Positions 50,064-60,898 of a stretch of DNA of 60,898 nucleotides are shown in pieces. Below the pieces are notes generated by a model that was not told the origin of the DNA, did not search any database, and saw only the letters and a program-made list of their open reading frames with translations. The DNA is taken from positions 1 to 60,898 of the forward strand of contig JAQGBZ010000367.1 in assembly GCA_034687125.1 (NCBI GenBank). Direction: 5' to 3'. The stretch's first letter is position 1. Each line of letters opens with the position of its first letter. A program made the translations under genes and the position numbers. This DNA is from Neelides folsomi. Taxonomy: Eukaryota > Arthropoda > Collembola > Neelipleona > Neelidae.

Positions 50064-52602
50064 TCAATGAGGTGGAGGTGGTGGAGGAGGCGGAGGGGAA
50101 TTTTTCGGTTTGTTGTTTTTAAGTTTTCGGGGTGGAAGAGCACAAACTTCCCCATCCCCCTCACTTCCAAGACTTCCACTATTCCCTATAATTATCTTCG
50201 GTGTTGGTTTTTTCTCCGGAACTCCAAGTTTTGAAGCTTTGGGGAACATAAAAGATCTCATTGGTTTCACATCATATGTTTCATAATTCTCCGAGTCGGT
50301 TTGGTCAAAATCGGATATGACAAATTTCTCCGTTTCGGTGCTTTTCACCCTCCCGCGATGGTGTTTGATATCAGATATGATTTGTTCCTTGGCACGAACT
50401 AACCCTGACTCTTTTGGGAGGAAGGGACTTCTTTCATTCACAACTGCTTTTGACTCAACTTTGTCCTTTACCTTCAATTTCTCATTTGTTGACTTCTTCT
50501 TAAGAGCTTTATAATCATGATCGCTGTGACGAATCGTTTCCAACTCGTTGGATTGAAAGCAGCAGAGACATCCACACCAACAGAACAAATATTTATTAAG
50601 GAATCGACCAATCTTCGTTTTGTAACAGCAGCAACTCAGCACAATGAGGATCAACAGAATGATGAGGAAAATCACTAGAAGAATTATCAACATGGCTTTG
50701 TTCTTTCGGCCAAACAATCGCAGTGATACTAAACCCTGCCAAAAGGTAGCTTATTAAAAAAAGCTAATTATTAAAAATAACTTTTTATAATAATGCACTT
50801 CTAATATTTAAGTTTATGAAAATTATTTTAAAAAAGAAAAAAATTGTGCAAAATGTAATATGTAGTACTACATATAAGTACGTAATTAGAATATAAAAAT
50901 ACTTTACTTTTGGTTCACAATCACTTTTTGATTTTGATTTCACTTTCATTGTACTTTCGTCTGAATCACATAATTTGCAATCAGAACTTCCTGGGTTTTC
51001 CTGATAAGTTCCTCTGGCACAAGAAACGCATGTAGAATGTCCAGTATGGCTAAAAGTCCCTTCTTCACAAGGAACTATTCAAATGTTTAAAATATTAACT
51101 TTTTCTCTATTACAAATAATATAACTTTAATTTTTATTTTATGAGGGAAATTCAAATAAATGGTATTAATAAGTAATTTTATTCAACTCACAACAAAGAT
51201 TTTCATCAAGGAAGAACCCAGCAGTGCAACCTTCCATTAAAGCAACATCGTAATCATCAGGGATTGGTTTCTTTATTGTTTGCTCCGTGCCAAGAGTAAT
51301 AACAACTATAATTAAATATTGTATTACACGTTAATATTCGTTTATTTTGTTTAGGAAATTCTCATTCAGACTTCTTATTTTTAACAGAATTATAATTAAT
51401 ATTTAAACAAAAAGTTTTTACTTTGTCGTGCAAGAAATTTGTTCATGGATTCCAAAATAATTTGTAAAAACTTTGTATGCAAAGTCTCCAAACATTTAAT
51501 CCCACAATTTCTCTTTCCATCTGTTTCAATTGCTTTTTCAAGGTTCCCTGAAGAGATCGAAAGAAACATTTCGTATTTTTTAATCGTTTCATCCTCCTCG
51601 TCCGAATCTTTATCTCCCGAACAAGTGAAGGACAATTCAATAATTTCGCAAGCCTCCGGACAAACAATATATTTGATGTATGTAGAAAATTCTCCTTCCA
51701 GCCATTCAATTTGATTTCGCTTACATTCCGAAGACTCATAACTTCCCAAAATCTCAAGCCAAAAGACGGGCAAAGAAACTACAGACAATTGATGAGGAAA
51801 ATCCAAAATTGAGCTACCATAGTCGTAAATCACTTTACAATTGTATTTGCCGGTATCTTTTAATTCAACTGCATGGAAAATCAAAGTTCCTCTTTCTTCA
51901 TCTTCAGTTGTCTATTTAACAATTAAGAAACAAAAATCAATTAAAGTTTAAATTCGAAATTAAAACTTGTTGAATTTAAATAATTTGCTTTAAATAATTA
52001 ATTATTATATTTAAATAATTAAAGAAACTGTATAGAATAGTTTTTTTAATTTAAAGGCTGGGGTTTAAAACCTGCGAAGACGTAATTGGTTGTCCGTCTG
52101 CAAATGTCCATTCAAATTCTCGCCCATCTGATGGAAGTTCGCCATTGTTAATTTTGGAAAAACACGGTAATTTCACTTCATCTCCTCTCAAAACAAACTT
52201 TTCCCCTTTGGCACCTTTGAAATTTCCCACTGCGTGTTCAAAAGCTTCATCCGTGGCGGGAAATGCAACTTGCCGTTTGAATCTTTTCGTTTCTCTCTTC
52301 ATTATTGAGTGTTTGGAGGATTTTCCTTCTTTTTCCTTACTCTTGTAGATTTGAATGGATTTTGGAAGGTTTTTTACACGGGAACATCTGTAGGAGTTTA
52401 TTTGGGTAAGAAGTTGGTCTTTGGAAAGAGTTTCGACGAATCCTTTCCATTCATTAAGAAGAGCCGAGATGTCACAAACGCAATTAACTCCTGAACAATC
52501 TGTAATGCTCGTTTTACACTCGACGACAATTATGGAGATTTGTAGAATTAATAAAACTTTAATAACTTGAATCAGATTTTTTATTTTGATAATATCGCAC
52601 AT
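50064..52602 (-). CDS. Single-pass membrane receptor with Ig-like and GCC2/GCC3-like modules
   Basis: Five exons join in frame to 657 codons: 52602-52072, 51911-51422, 51305-51192, 51074-50908, 50735-50064. Signal peptide near residues 8-30 (IQVIKVLLILQISIIVVEC), CNCxC-type pair (CSGVNCVCD), a dibasic site (KRFKRQ), then an Ig-like domain: GDEVKLPC, FEWTF, and DTGKYNCKV. A Cys-containing middle part (VCPEACEIIELSFTC) follows, then a module CTAGFFLDENLC, PCEEGTFSHTGHSTCVSCARGTY, CKLC of the GCC2/GCC3 (ephrin-receptor-like) type. Transmembrane segment at about 448-470, a Cys-rich juxtamembrane (SCCCYKTK, FCWCGCLCC, possible palmitoylation), and a charged tail ending in a polyproline run. The Ig plus Cys-rich layout recalls zona-pellucida-binding-type proteins, but that link is weak. 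Family otherwise not identified. Confidence 0.7.
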
Positions 52603-53046
52603 TTATAACGCTTATGATGGTTTCAGAACCATTGGATTAACTTTAATAGAGGAATGTAAATTGAACAGGTAAAATACTCATATATGTGATTTTTTTTAAA
52701 ATATAATCTAAAACATTAAACATTGCTTTCCCATGGATAAAAATGTTCCATGTTGATTTGAAATTTAATTCCCGTTAATTTTTGATTTAACCTTAAAATA
52801 ATTTGGTTAAGAAAAAAATGTTGATATATAAAATTAAAAAAGAATATACAAATGATTTTAATATTTTTAAAATAAATCTAATGTAAATCGCAAATATTTA
52901 CATTTTATAAATACACACGATGTTTCATTTATAGGTAATGTAACACAATAATTAAATTATTACATTATGTCTGTGATATTTGTTAATATGATGTGAAATT
53001 ACTAACAAAACATTTATTTGTAGTTAGATTATTTATTATAACGTAT
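52603..53046. other. AT-rich intergenic region
   Basis: Promoter side of the receptor gene and 3' flank of the next minus-strand gene. Nothing else is seen. Confidence 0.4.
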
Positions 53047-53922
53047 TTAAATGACATAAGGAATTTGGATAAAAGGGCCATCTTGAAATTCGTTCACGTT
53101 TTTCTTATAATATTCTTCTTGATTCCTGTAGGTTAAAAGAGGAACAACAACCCAAATAAAGAAATTGAGCATAAGGAAGTCTGAAAAAATTCCTACGACG
53201 AGCACGTCGGGATAAAAACCAGAAATGTAAATGAGACCGAAGATTCCGAAAATTGCAATCATTAAGAAAATGTGTAATTTGAGCCAAGTTTCGCTGTGCA
53301 TCTTCTTATTCTGAAATTAAAATTAAATATTTAAGTTAATAAAGTTTGATCCATTTGATTAACTATAATTAAATCATTATCAAGGCGCTTAATCAATCAT
53401 ATTTTTATAAGTACTATACTATTAATATTGATATTATTGTACTATTAAATATACCATTGATGCAGTAAATAAGATGATAAAGAGCCATAAAGACAGAATT
53501 GCTTGAAGGGATCCACAAATCATTCCAGCAACACACGAAGCTTTCCACAATGGACGAATTTCTTCAAGTTTCTCCTCGATTAATTTAAGTACGTCAGCAG
53601 ATTTTGTGATATTGCTCGATTCTTCCCATTTTAATGAATCTATTAAAATATTTCGAATTCGTTTAACATTGTCTTCATCGGCGTGAGACCAAATTCTAAT
53701 TAAATCCAATTCAATGGTGCTGGCACGCATGAAATCCCAAACGCAGACTCCGATCAATCCACAACCGAGAACCTAAGGCAAAATTACATAAAATTTACAT
53801 TAATTTTTATTATAGTATTAGAGTTTAATCTTAATTATTGTTATATAATTAAATCAAATTACGATTGAAGTAAATGAGAGGATTGTCATTTTCCATTTAA
53901 ATCTTTTCCCTATTTCGCCCAT
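53047..53922 (-). CDS. Four-helix membrane protein of unknown family
   Basis: Three exons (53922-53863, 53772-53455, 53310-53047) give 213 codons in frame. Predicted membrane helices: residues about 9-30 (MTILSFTSIVI..GCGLIGVC), a pair around 97-126 (GMICGSLQAILSLWLFIILF), then LHIFLMIAIFGIFGLIYISG and FSDFLMLNFFIWVVVPLLTY. The segment between helix 1 and 2 is soluble and charged (about 60 residues, EEKLEEIRPLWKA). The layout of four helices with one long loop is like many arthropod tetraspan proteins of unknown role. No signature cysteines of tetraspanins or MARVEL motif were recognised. Confidence 0.6.
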
Positions 53923-56001
53923 TATAAATAAATAATTTTATGTATAGTAAATGTTGATTGACGTGTTAATTGAATTTTATTTTATATATTTTAAAGTGAA
54001 GAGAGTTTTAGAATTTCAAATGTACAAAATATTTCCCTACTATACATATATTATTAAAGAATGTTTCAACTATGCATTTGTGATAATTGCTTTCATAGTC
54101 AAAGATAAACAAGTTCTTATTTACAGTCCATTAGCAGAATAATGTATTCAATACGTAGAGAGATATAAATATGTTTGGGATAATTTTAAACTTTTATCCT
54201 TTACAAATATCAACTTGTTTGTATGCACAAAGTTCACTTAAAAGTTTTATATTTAAATATTTATAAACACAATTCCAGAAAGTTTAAAACAATTTCAACA
54301 AGAAGCTCATTGAAAAGGATTTTGTAAAATAACAATTAACTTGCTTTAATGTTAAAATCATTATTTTAAGTTTAATTAAAGAATTTTATAAGTTTAAAAC
54401 TTTATTGATTTTTATGAAATGACAATGACGAAATAGAACAAGGAACATTCTTGGAATGCGAATGAGAAGAAACGTCTTTGCCACTTTAACCACATTTTAC
54501 TTTTCCTCACTTTACATAATCACGTTTGAATAATCAACGTAAGTAAAGTGAACTGTATATTGTATGTTAAAGCATTTAATTTTAAATGTCTTATTAAACT
54601 TCAATATAACAATAAAATGTAGTTCACAGTTTATTTTCCTCTATACTAAAGATGCATACTGCAAATACACTCTGTAAATACATATTCTGTATAACATATA
54701 CAAATATACAATATGGCTATGACTTAATATGACCGAAATGTGGTAAATAAATTGCAATATTGTTTTTTTATTATATGCATTGATAAAAATTATTTTGAAT
54801 AATAAGAAATACTAGTAATATGAACCAATAGTTGACGACGTTCTTAGAGATATCAAATATAGATAACAACCCCAACATAAAATGAATAACTTAAAACTGG
54901 AATAGGCGTACATACAATTCATTTCATTACAATACATTTAATTTCATTATGAAAAAGTTAATTTTAAGCCCAAAATTGTGGACTACCTATTTTGTTTAAT
55001 ATAGCCAAAGCTAAACACGTGAAGACAATTAGACTGTTGAATATTTAAGTACAAAGTATAACAAATTAAGTATAGAAGTAGAAACTCTCTTAAAATTATC
55101 ATTACATTAACTTTCTCTTATTTCCATTTAATAACTTCTGTTGTCCCTTCACTTTCTATCTCCATTCACAAAATATGTTTGATGAGAATGATGACATTAC
55201 TAATGTTATATGAAATGAGTGAAATTTACAAAATGGTATATTTACAAAATTATATCAGATATCTTCTTAATAGGTATATAGATATGTATGTACATACATA
55301 AGTATTTATATATCTACCTAATATAAATATGGTACATATTGATGTATATTAAGTATACAAATTATATGTACTACATAATTACTAGTAACATTATTATAAG
55401 TAGTTATCTATTTAACATTTTAATAAATGTTATCTTATAAGAATAAATTGAATGTAACAAGTTGTAATAAAGAGATTACAAGAGCCAAGAAAATTGTTCA
55501 AGATTGAAAGGATGATCCATAAATTATGAACTTTCACGCATTAGAAACATTGAAAGAAATTTTGATTAACATAACAGCAATGTTCTACAATGCATTGTAA
55601 TGGTATAATGTACTCGTCATTTATACATTATAATAAAAATTATAATGTAACTGTACACCTTAAATTTTGTAATGTATTCCGATGATTTCGCTCTTTCCAA
55701 AACATAAGCATAAGCTAACATCAATGTTTGTATTAAGTATATGGGAAACATAATTGACCTCGAAAGAGTATTGACCTTAAAATTAATATTCTCTCTTTGT
55801 TGACAGAATCAAATCAAGTTTTGGGTCTGGATGTGCATAGGAATTTTCTCCTTTTCCTTTCACTCGAAAACTTTATATAAATCCTCTTCAGTCTCACCAA
55901 TGTCACTGGCAATCCGCAATTCCTTTTTTCATTCTTTTAAAAGTTTAAGATTAAATTATTCAAAAGCGTTCTTGTTTAAAGTTAGCTAACAATAAATAAA
56001 T
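53923..56001. other. 2.1 kb AT-rich intergenic region
   Basis: Promoters of two divergent genes lie at its ends. A stretch of short alternating repeats (TATGTATG/TACATACATA) at 55265-55330 is microsatellite-like. The 63-codon frame at 53951-54142 is not supported. Confidence 0.4.
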
Positions 56002-56930
56002 ATGAACCTATTAAGAAATTCATTACCATTCATTTTAATTCGTAAGTACTAATAATATTATCAAAAATTTTGATTAAATACAAATTTCCTAATAATACAT
56101 ATTCCGTTCAACTATCATAAATTCAATTAAAGATCATTATAAAATTTTTTAATATTCTGATAATTTAATTGAATCGGATAAAAATAATTCTATTTAAATT
56201 GGAATTTAATTGTAATTTGATACTCAAGTAAATAATTAAATAAATAGTAAATAAATAATTTTTTTCAGTCGGGTCTTGGGAATTTGGTGAAGTTTATTCA
56301 GTTCAAGTCCTCGGCCCTGAACCCGCCAGATCTCAAAATGACCGCCAAGAAGTTTTAATCATCGCCCTCGAAGCCTCCAAGAAGCTCTTAGCGCCAAAAG
56401 AACTCGTGGCCCGAGTCGACCGTGATTTGGAAATCATCCGAAGAATGTATCCATCAATGAGAGACATTCGCCACACGGCATCTTGGGTCCCCGGGCATTT
56501 GTTCGCCTCAGTCACAGACGAGCAAATAGAAAAGATCGATGATAGTAAATACGGGCCAATTGACAAGGAAGAAAGATTCACCGACACTCCTTATGCACAT
56601 TTGGTATTTGAGAAAAAATACAATCCCATCCTGCTCTCAAGACTCCTCAAAAAGAATTTCAAAATCGACACCACAGAACCAATTGCTCTCATCGGCGGAG
56701 GAAGCAAAATCAATTACAATATTAATACCAAGAGATATTCATTCAAGAGAGCAAAAGAAGATTGCAGCCCGGGCTGTGACAAAGATCGTTTTTGGACATT
56801 CCACGTGGATGATGAAGGAAGACTCAAATTGCTCTTTGAGTATGAGAAAATCGACGCCATGCAAAGTCTCTTAGATGACCCGTATGCTTATGTGATGAAA
56901 AAGGAGGCGAATTTACCACTTTTCCTTTAA
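56002..56930 (+). CDS. Secreted protein of unknown family
   Basis: Two exons (56002-56041, 56269-56930) give 233 codons in frame. The signal peptide comes from the small first exon (MNLLRNSLPFILI). Exon 2 is less AT-rich than almost anything else in the window and codes for a charged protein with no repeats: VYSVQVLGPEPARSQN, IIRRMYPSMRDIRHTASW, LFASVTDEQIEKI, and DRFWTFHVDDEGRLKLLF. Two cysteines (CSPGC) near residue 192 are the only pair. It has no recognised domain. It could be a hemolymph, egg or gut protein; function is unknown. Coding quality is strong (long frame, good splice sites, complete stop). Confidence 0.7.
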
Positions 56931-56999
56931 ATTAATAAAATAATTAATATTTAATTATTTACATGTTTACAAACTTTATTATTTGCGAATAATTCAAAT

Positions 57000-58049
57000 T
57001 CATTGATTTGCGCTTCCTGCAACACCAATGTGAGTTAAAACTTCTAACGGTTTCAATTCAGTAGTTTCGCCGGGTTTAGCAAATTCTGGATTTGGATGGT
57101 TTTGAATTTTGTCTGAACAACCTGCATTTAGTTCACATTAAAAATAATCTTTAAGTATAATACATAAAATTCATTAGAATTATTGCAGGATACATACAAA
57201 TATATCGTAATGATTTTAATTTTTTTCGTTTTAAAAATATCTTCAATTACTGAGAAGTATAAGAGCAAAGAAAAGAAATCCAGCATCAGCTCCAAGTAGT
57301 GAATTATAAACATTGAGCCCTTGTTGCAAAAATGCCACAAGTGCCGTTGGATCTTCATTCATTCTTTTGGTCATTTCAGCTATAGGGACAATTCTTCGGT
57401 CTGCTTCAGGATCAAGAGAGCCATTAAGAATGACGCAAATCATAAAAGCAATTAAACTCCCTCCGTTGATCGCCATAAATGCAGTCACTTTTTCTCTTAA
57501 AAACTTTAAAATTGCCCAAAAAATTATTAAATTTAGTTTTTTGTCCAATTTGTACATATTACTTTTAATACTTTTTATAACTATTTTATTTTAAAACTCA
57601 CATTTTGATGAACGTTACAACATCCAAAGAGGCAGACGGCGGAAGTGACCATTTGAATGGATCCTTATGAATTTTAAACAATTTAACATTGAAGAGAAAT
57701 TTTAGTATAATTCTAAAACCTGCAACGAATGCAACAACCGAAGCTCCAATGATCATCGGTTTTGATTTCCCCCAGTTGATAAGAAATTCATCAAAAATTT
57801 GGGTCAAATTCCCAGATTTCAAATCTCCTTTAGGAATTGCTGCAAAATCAGTTTCTGGATTTTGACTCACTCGTTTGATGAAAATATAAGTTGAACATCC
57901 AACAGCAATACCACCTAAGATCTATCCAAATGATCATTTAATTTTTTTAAATTTAAATGTTCATTTATACATCTAAATAATATAATTGTAAATATACCAG
58001 AACTTACAAGGGAAATAACAGAAATTACGATCATTTTACGCGGCAGCAT
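57000..58049 (-). CDS. Multi-pass membrane protein of unknown family
   Basis: Four exons (58049-58008, 57921-57619, 57503-57251, 57121-57000) give 239 codons in frame. The start MLPRKMIVISVISL leads directly into a first helix (VISLILGGIAVGCSTYIFI), so the first ATG further upstream (58190) is less likely. Other helices: GASVVAFVAGFRIIL, FMAINGGSLIAFMICVIL and ADAGFLFFALILLS. The C-terminus is soluble (GCSDKIQNHPNPEFAKPGET). No family recognised. The intron 2 donor used is GTAACG; an alternative GTGAGT 17 bases on would break the frame. Confidence 0.55.
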
Positions 58050-58906
58050 TTTAACTTCCTTAAAATTTGTAATTTTAACAAGCTTAACAAGGAATGTGAA
58101 GTATGGAATTACAGATAGATTGAAATATATAAATGATCGTTTGAGTATCAATTGGCGTGGCCTCATTTTAATATCCAGAAATAGACGCATCTTTCGAGAT
58201 TTATTCAATTAAGAAGTCTAGGGGAATTTCTACTGTTATCAAATAAGGTTAAGAAAGCCATTAAGATGACATTTAAAGTCGAATACTTATTAGTCACAAA
58301 CAAAGAATCCCTAATTGCTTTTTTATCATCCCATCCCCATTTGACATACACATTACATAAGGTACGTTTAGTATTAGGTATTTATATAGTATACATAAAT
58401 ACATACATACATACAAGTTAACAATGAATATCAATATTATTAAGTAAAGTTTTAAACACTTCTTAATTTAGAATTATGAAAAAGTATACTACCTGTACAA
58501 ATGTACCGGTAGTTTACTCTTGTATTCTCTTGTCGTGTTATCATTAATGGTAAGTAGAAGTGTAAGTGAGTATAAACGATTGCAAATAATTGCAAATAAT
58601 TTACGTAAAGAAATATGGAAAAACTATATTTGTTGAATAAATTATTATAAGTTAAATTTAATAAAATAATAACTTTAATTAAATGTAATATAATCATCTA
58701 TATGACTTACAAAAGGAAAACATTCGTGTTCTAAAATGTGAGAAGTTTTAAGAAACCACATGTGGAATACTTTTATTTCCATTTAACACGATTTAACTTT
58801 ACGTTTAAACGTAATGACTTTTTAGAATTTGTAACTATTCGTGCTCGTAAATTCACACTATTAATAGGCAATTCTGGATTTATTAATGTATAGATAATGG
58901 GGGTAA

Positions 58907-59038
58907 AAACCGTCAATTACCGTCTCAAAACCGGCAATGGTATCCCGAAAATGGGCAATGGTTACGGAAAAACAGGAAACCCATTTCCCGTTTTTGGGCA
59001 ACTGTTGCCACAAAATGGGCAACGGGCAACGTTCAACG
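58907..59038. repeat. Degenerate GGGCAA/TTGCCC repeat cluster
   Basis: Six or more variants of GGCAAtGG/GGGCAACG and inverted TTGCCC within 130 bases (for example GGGCAATGG, GGGCAACTGTTGCC, GGGCAACGGGCAACG). Composition is far from the AT-rich background. Likely decayed element or structured repeat. Confidence 0.6.
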
Positions 59039-59116
59039 TGGCTCTAAACGGACACTTCGCCAAAATGAATTCATGAAAATGATTCCATTGGGTTCATTAT
59101 AGAAATGGATGATGTG

Positions 59117-59192
59117 TACAGGGTGGCCCATAAGTAACTTTCTTTTTTATACGATTGTTTATTTTAAAAAAATACTTATGGCCCACTCTGTA
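59117..59192. mobile_element. 76-base mariner-type hairpin element
   Basis: TACAGGGTGGCCCATAAGTA at 59117-59136 is mirrored by TACTTATGGCCCACTCTGTA at 59173-59192 with two mismatches. The CAGGGTGGCCCATAAGT end is typical of mariner-family terminal repeats; only the ends remain. Confidence 0.8.
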
Positions 59193-59530
59193 TAAGAGCA
59201 AATATATTGGGTTCAAACTATTAAAAAAACTTAAAACTAAGGATTTCCATATTAAATTTTCATTTTTCCCATGTGCTCTTATATTTATATAATGAGAGGA
59301 GATGGTAAAATAGGAATTAATTTATATAATAGCATTCGTGTTTTCCAAGTTCGCACTGTTAGCTAAATATTGGTATTTTGCTAAATAAACTATTAAGGGA
59401 AAATCTTTTAAATAAATGGATAAAATGGGGTTTCTTGTGATTAATATGTCAGTAAAGTTTTGCCCAGTGTCCATTTGTATTAAATATTAGTTGTTAAATA
59501 TATCTATATATTTGATTTAATTTTCTTAAA

Positions 59531-60531
59531 ATGCAAGAGTATTTAATATTCATTAGTATATTATTAATTGTTTATTCTTTAGCAATAATTTATAAAAACT
59601 TAGAACAAAAAACTCCGCCCGGTAATCATCGTATTTTAAGCTTTACGTATTTTATTAATTAAATTTGAGTTATAAATAATTTGTTTTAATATTAAAGGAC
59701 CTCTAAGACTTCCATTAATTGGAAACGCCCCATTAATAAAAAATAGTATATTTAGAACAAAACCAACATATGAATTATTTGGGGAACTTTCAGATTATTA
59801 TGGAAAAATTTTAGGAATTGATCTTGGGAAACATAAGGGAGGTTTGTAATTCTACATTGATTTATAATTTTAAATACACCTTTAAAACTCTATTTGATAG
59901 TGAAAGCAAATAACTACAATTAATAAATTTAAAAATAATTTTAGTTATAGTTGACGACATTAAAATCGCCAAAGAATTATTAAACAAGTTTGAATTGGCA
60001 CAACATATTCCATCAACTCATCACTACTACTATATCATTGACGATAATGGTTAATATCAATTTGGCCTAAACATTTCCAAATTTATATTAAATTTAAAAT
60101 TGAGATTGGAATTGTTTGGGATTACAGGGCTCTTTTTTAGTTATGGCCAACAGTGGAAAGAAATGCGTCGATTTTCGTCAAGAACATTGAAAGAATTGGG
60201 AATTCGACAAATCACTAAATTGAACGAATTTATAACAAATGAATATGAATTATTTGTGGATCACATTAAATCTTTAAATTTAACATTCAGTGTTCAAAAT
60301 GCTTTTTCAATTTCAGTTATAAACTTTTTATGGGCTTGTATAGCAAGTGAAAGATTTTCTCTCCAGGATCCAAAATCAGTTAAATTAATAACAGATATTT
60401 CAAGGCAGGCAGCTGCGGATCAATCATTCAATTCAATATTAAATTTATTTCCCTTTCTTCGTTTTATTCCACATATGACCGAATTTCAACAATTAAAAAA
60501 ATATTCAAACAGAATCATAAAACATTGCAGA
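59531..60531 (+). CDS. CYP2-clan cytochrome P450, 5' part only
   Basis: Four exons (59531-59621, 59698-59841, 59945-60049, 60128-60531) join in frame to 248 codons; the gene continues beyond the window. Membrane anchor MQEYLIFISILLIVYSLAII, a proline-rich hinge ending TPPGPLRLPLIGNA, the helix C motif WKEMRRFSSRTLKELG, then helices D-F ending QQLKKYSNRIIKHCR. The heme-binding Cys and I-helix would lie in later exons outside. Its anchor and hinge mark it as a microsomal CYP2-clan enzyme; no subfamily is claimed. It lies about 53 kb from the CYP302A1-like gene and is not a recent copy of it. Confidence 0.82.
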
Positions 60532-60898
60532 GTAAGTATATTATATAATATTGCAAGTATACTAAATTAAACCAACGCATAATAATAAAGTGATAATATT
60601 TTTCCGCCTCAATTTTAATCAATTTTGCTTCAATTTTAAATGTAATTATTCTTCAATGACTTTTGCTTCAAGAAACTTTCAGAATGCCTCAATTTTAATA
60701 TGTACCTCAATTTTTATTAAACATTGCCTTTGGTTAAAAAGATGCCCAATTAAACAAAATTGAATATTATTTTAAATTAAAATTAAATAATAATTATTGT
60801 TCAAGTATTCAAGTAATTTGCATATGATGTACTACAATTAATAGTAACAATAAACTAAAATCGTATCGCTGGAAATAATTAGGCGGATTTTTCAAACT
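60532..60898. other. Intron or 3' flank at window end
   Basis: AT-rich with no recognisable exon; probably the intron after CYP exon 4. A tandem-like stretch with CCTCAATTTTAAT variants occurs at about 60606-60720. Confidence 0.45.

Larger units (their letters stand above)
58050..59530. other. 1.5 kb intergenic region with repeats
   Basis: Holds the GC-rich repeat at 58907-59038 and a mariner-type hairpin at 59117-59192, otherwise AT-rich DNA. The high end is the promoter side of the CYP2-clan gene. Confidence 0.45.

Overview
The window is AT-rich eukaryotic nuclear DNA from an arthropod. Genes are split by short GT-AG introns (about 45-450 nt, one near 1 kb) and carry arthropod-specific families: a disembodied-type ecdysteroid P450 (CYP302A1-like), a DM4/12 secreted protein, divergent ionotropic receptors, an astacin and a cathepsin L cluster. 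A basal hexapod such as a springtail would fit, but that is inference. Exon structures were built by hand from splice sites and reading-frame phase; wherever exons are listed, the lengths add up in frame.

Layout. 1-1.2 kb: decayed Cys-rich secreted protein (-). 2.3-3.7 kb: cathepsin L copy lacking its first two exons (+). 4.4-6.7 kb: complete CYP302A1-like P450 (+). 6.8-7.7 kb: DM4/12 protein (-). 8.1-9.0 kb: intronless Cys-rich secreted protein (-). 10.7-12.9 kb: SBK-family kinase (-). 14.4-16.4 kb: secreted Ser/Glu-rich protein probably fused to a C-type lectin domain (-). 17.7-23.9 kb: two ionotropic receptor copies (+), each with one frameshift, flanking an LRAT-like gene. 24.0-25.3 kb: astacin (-). 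25.9-27.1 kb: PEX11 (-) with a MITE in intron 1. 28.0-28.6 kb: small unknown gene (-). 29.9-31.4 kb: F-box-like gene, broken (-). 31.8-38.1 kb: two intact cathepsin L genes and one pseudogene, all (-). 40.6-46.8 kb: 17-exon adhesion GPCR (-) with foldback elements in its introns. 48.3 kb: orphan cathepsin first exon (-). 49.4-49.9 kb: IFT20 (+). 50.1-52.6 kb: single-pass receptor with Ig-like and GCC2/GCC3-like modules and a polyproline tail (-). 53.0-53.9 kb: multi-pass membrane protein (-). 56.0-56.9 kb: secreted unknown (+). 57.0-58.0 kb: multi-pass membrane protein (-). 59.5 kb to the window end: 5' part of a CYP2-clan P450 (+).

This is a mixed chromosomal neighbourhood rather than an operon-like system. 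Its theme is local duplication and decay: five cathepsin L copies or fragments, two receptor copies, and many foldback/MITE elements and dispersed repeats between and inside genes. The best candidates for novelty are the LRAT-like protein with Ser at the catalytic Cys position and a tandem 28-residue repeat, the kinase with HRDLQ instead of HRDLK, the Ser/Glu-rich lectin fusion, a stop-free in-frame 93-nt intron, the mosaic cathepsin cluster, and GC-rich palindromic islands in AT-rich DNA.
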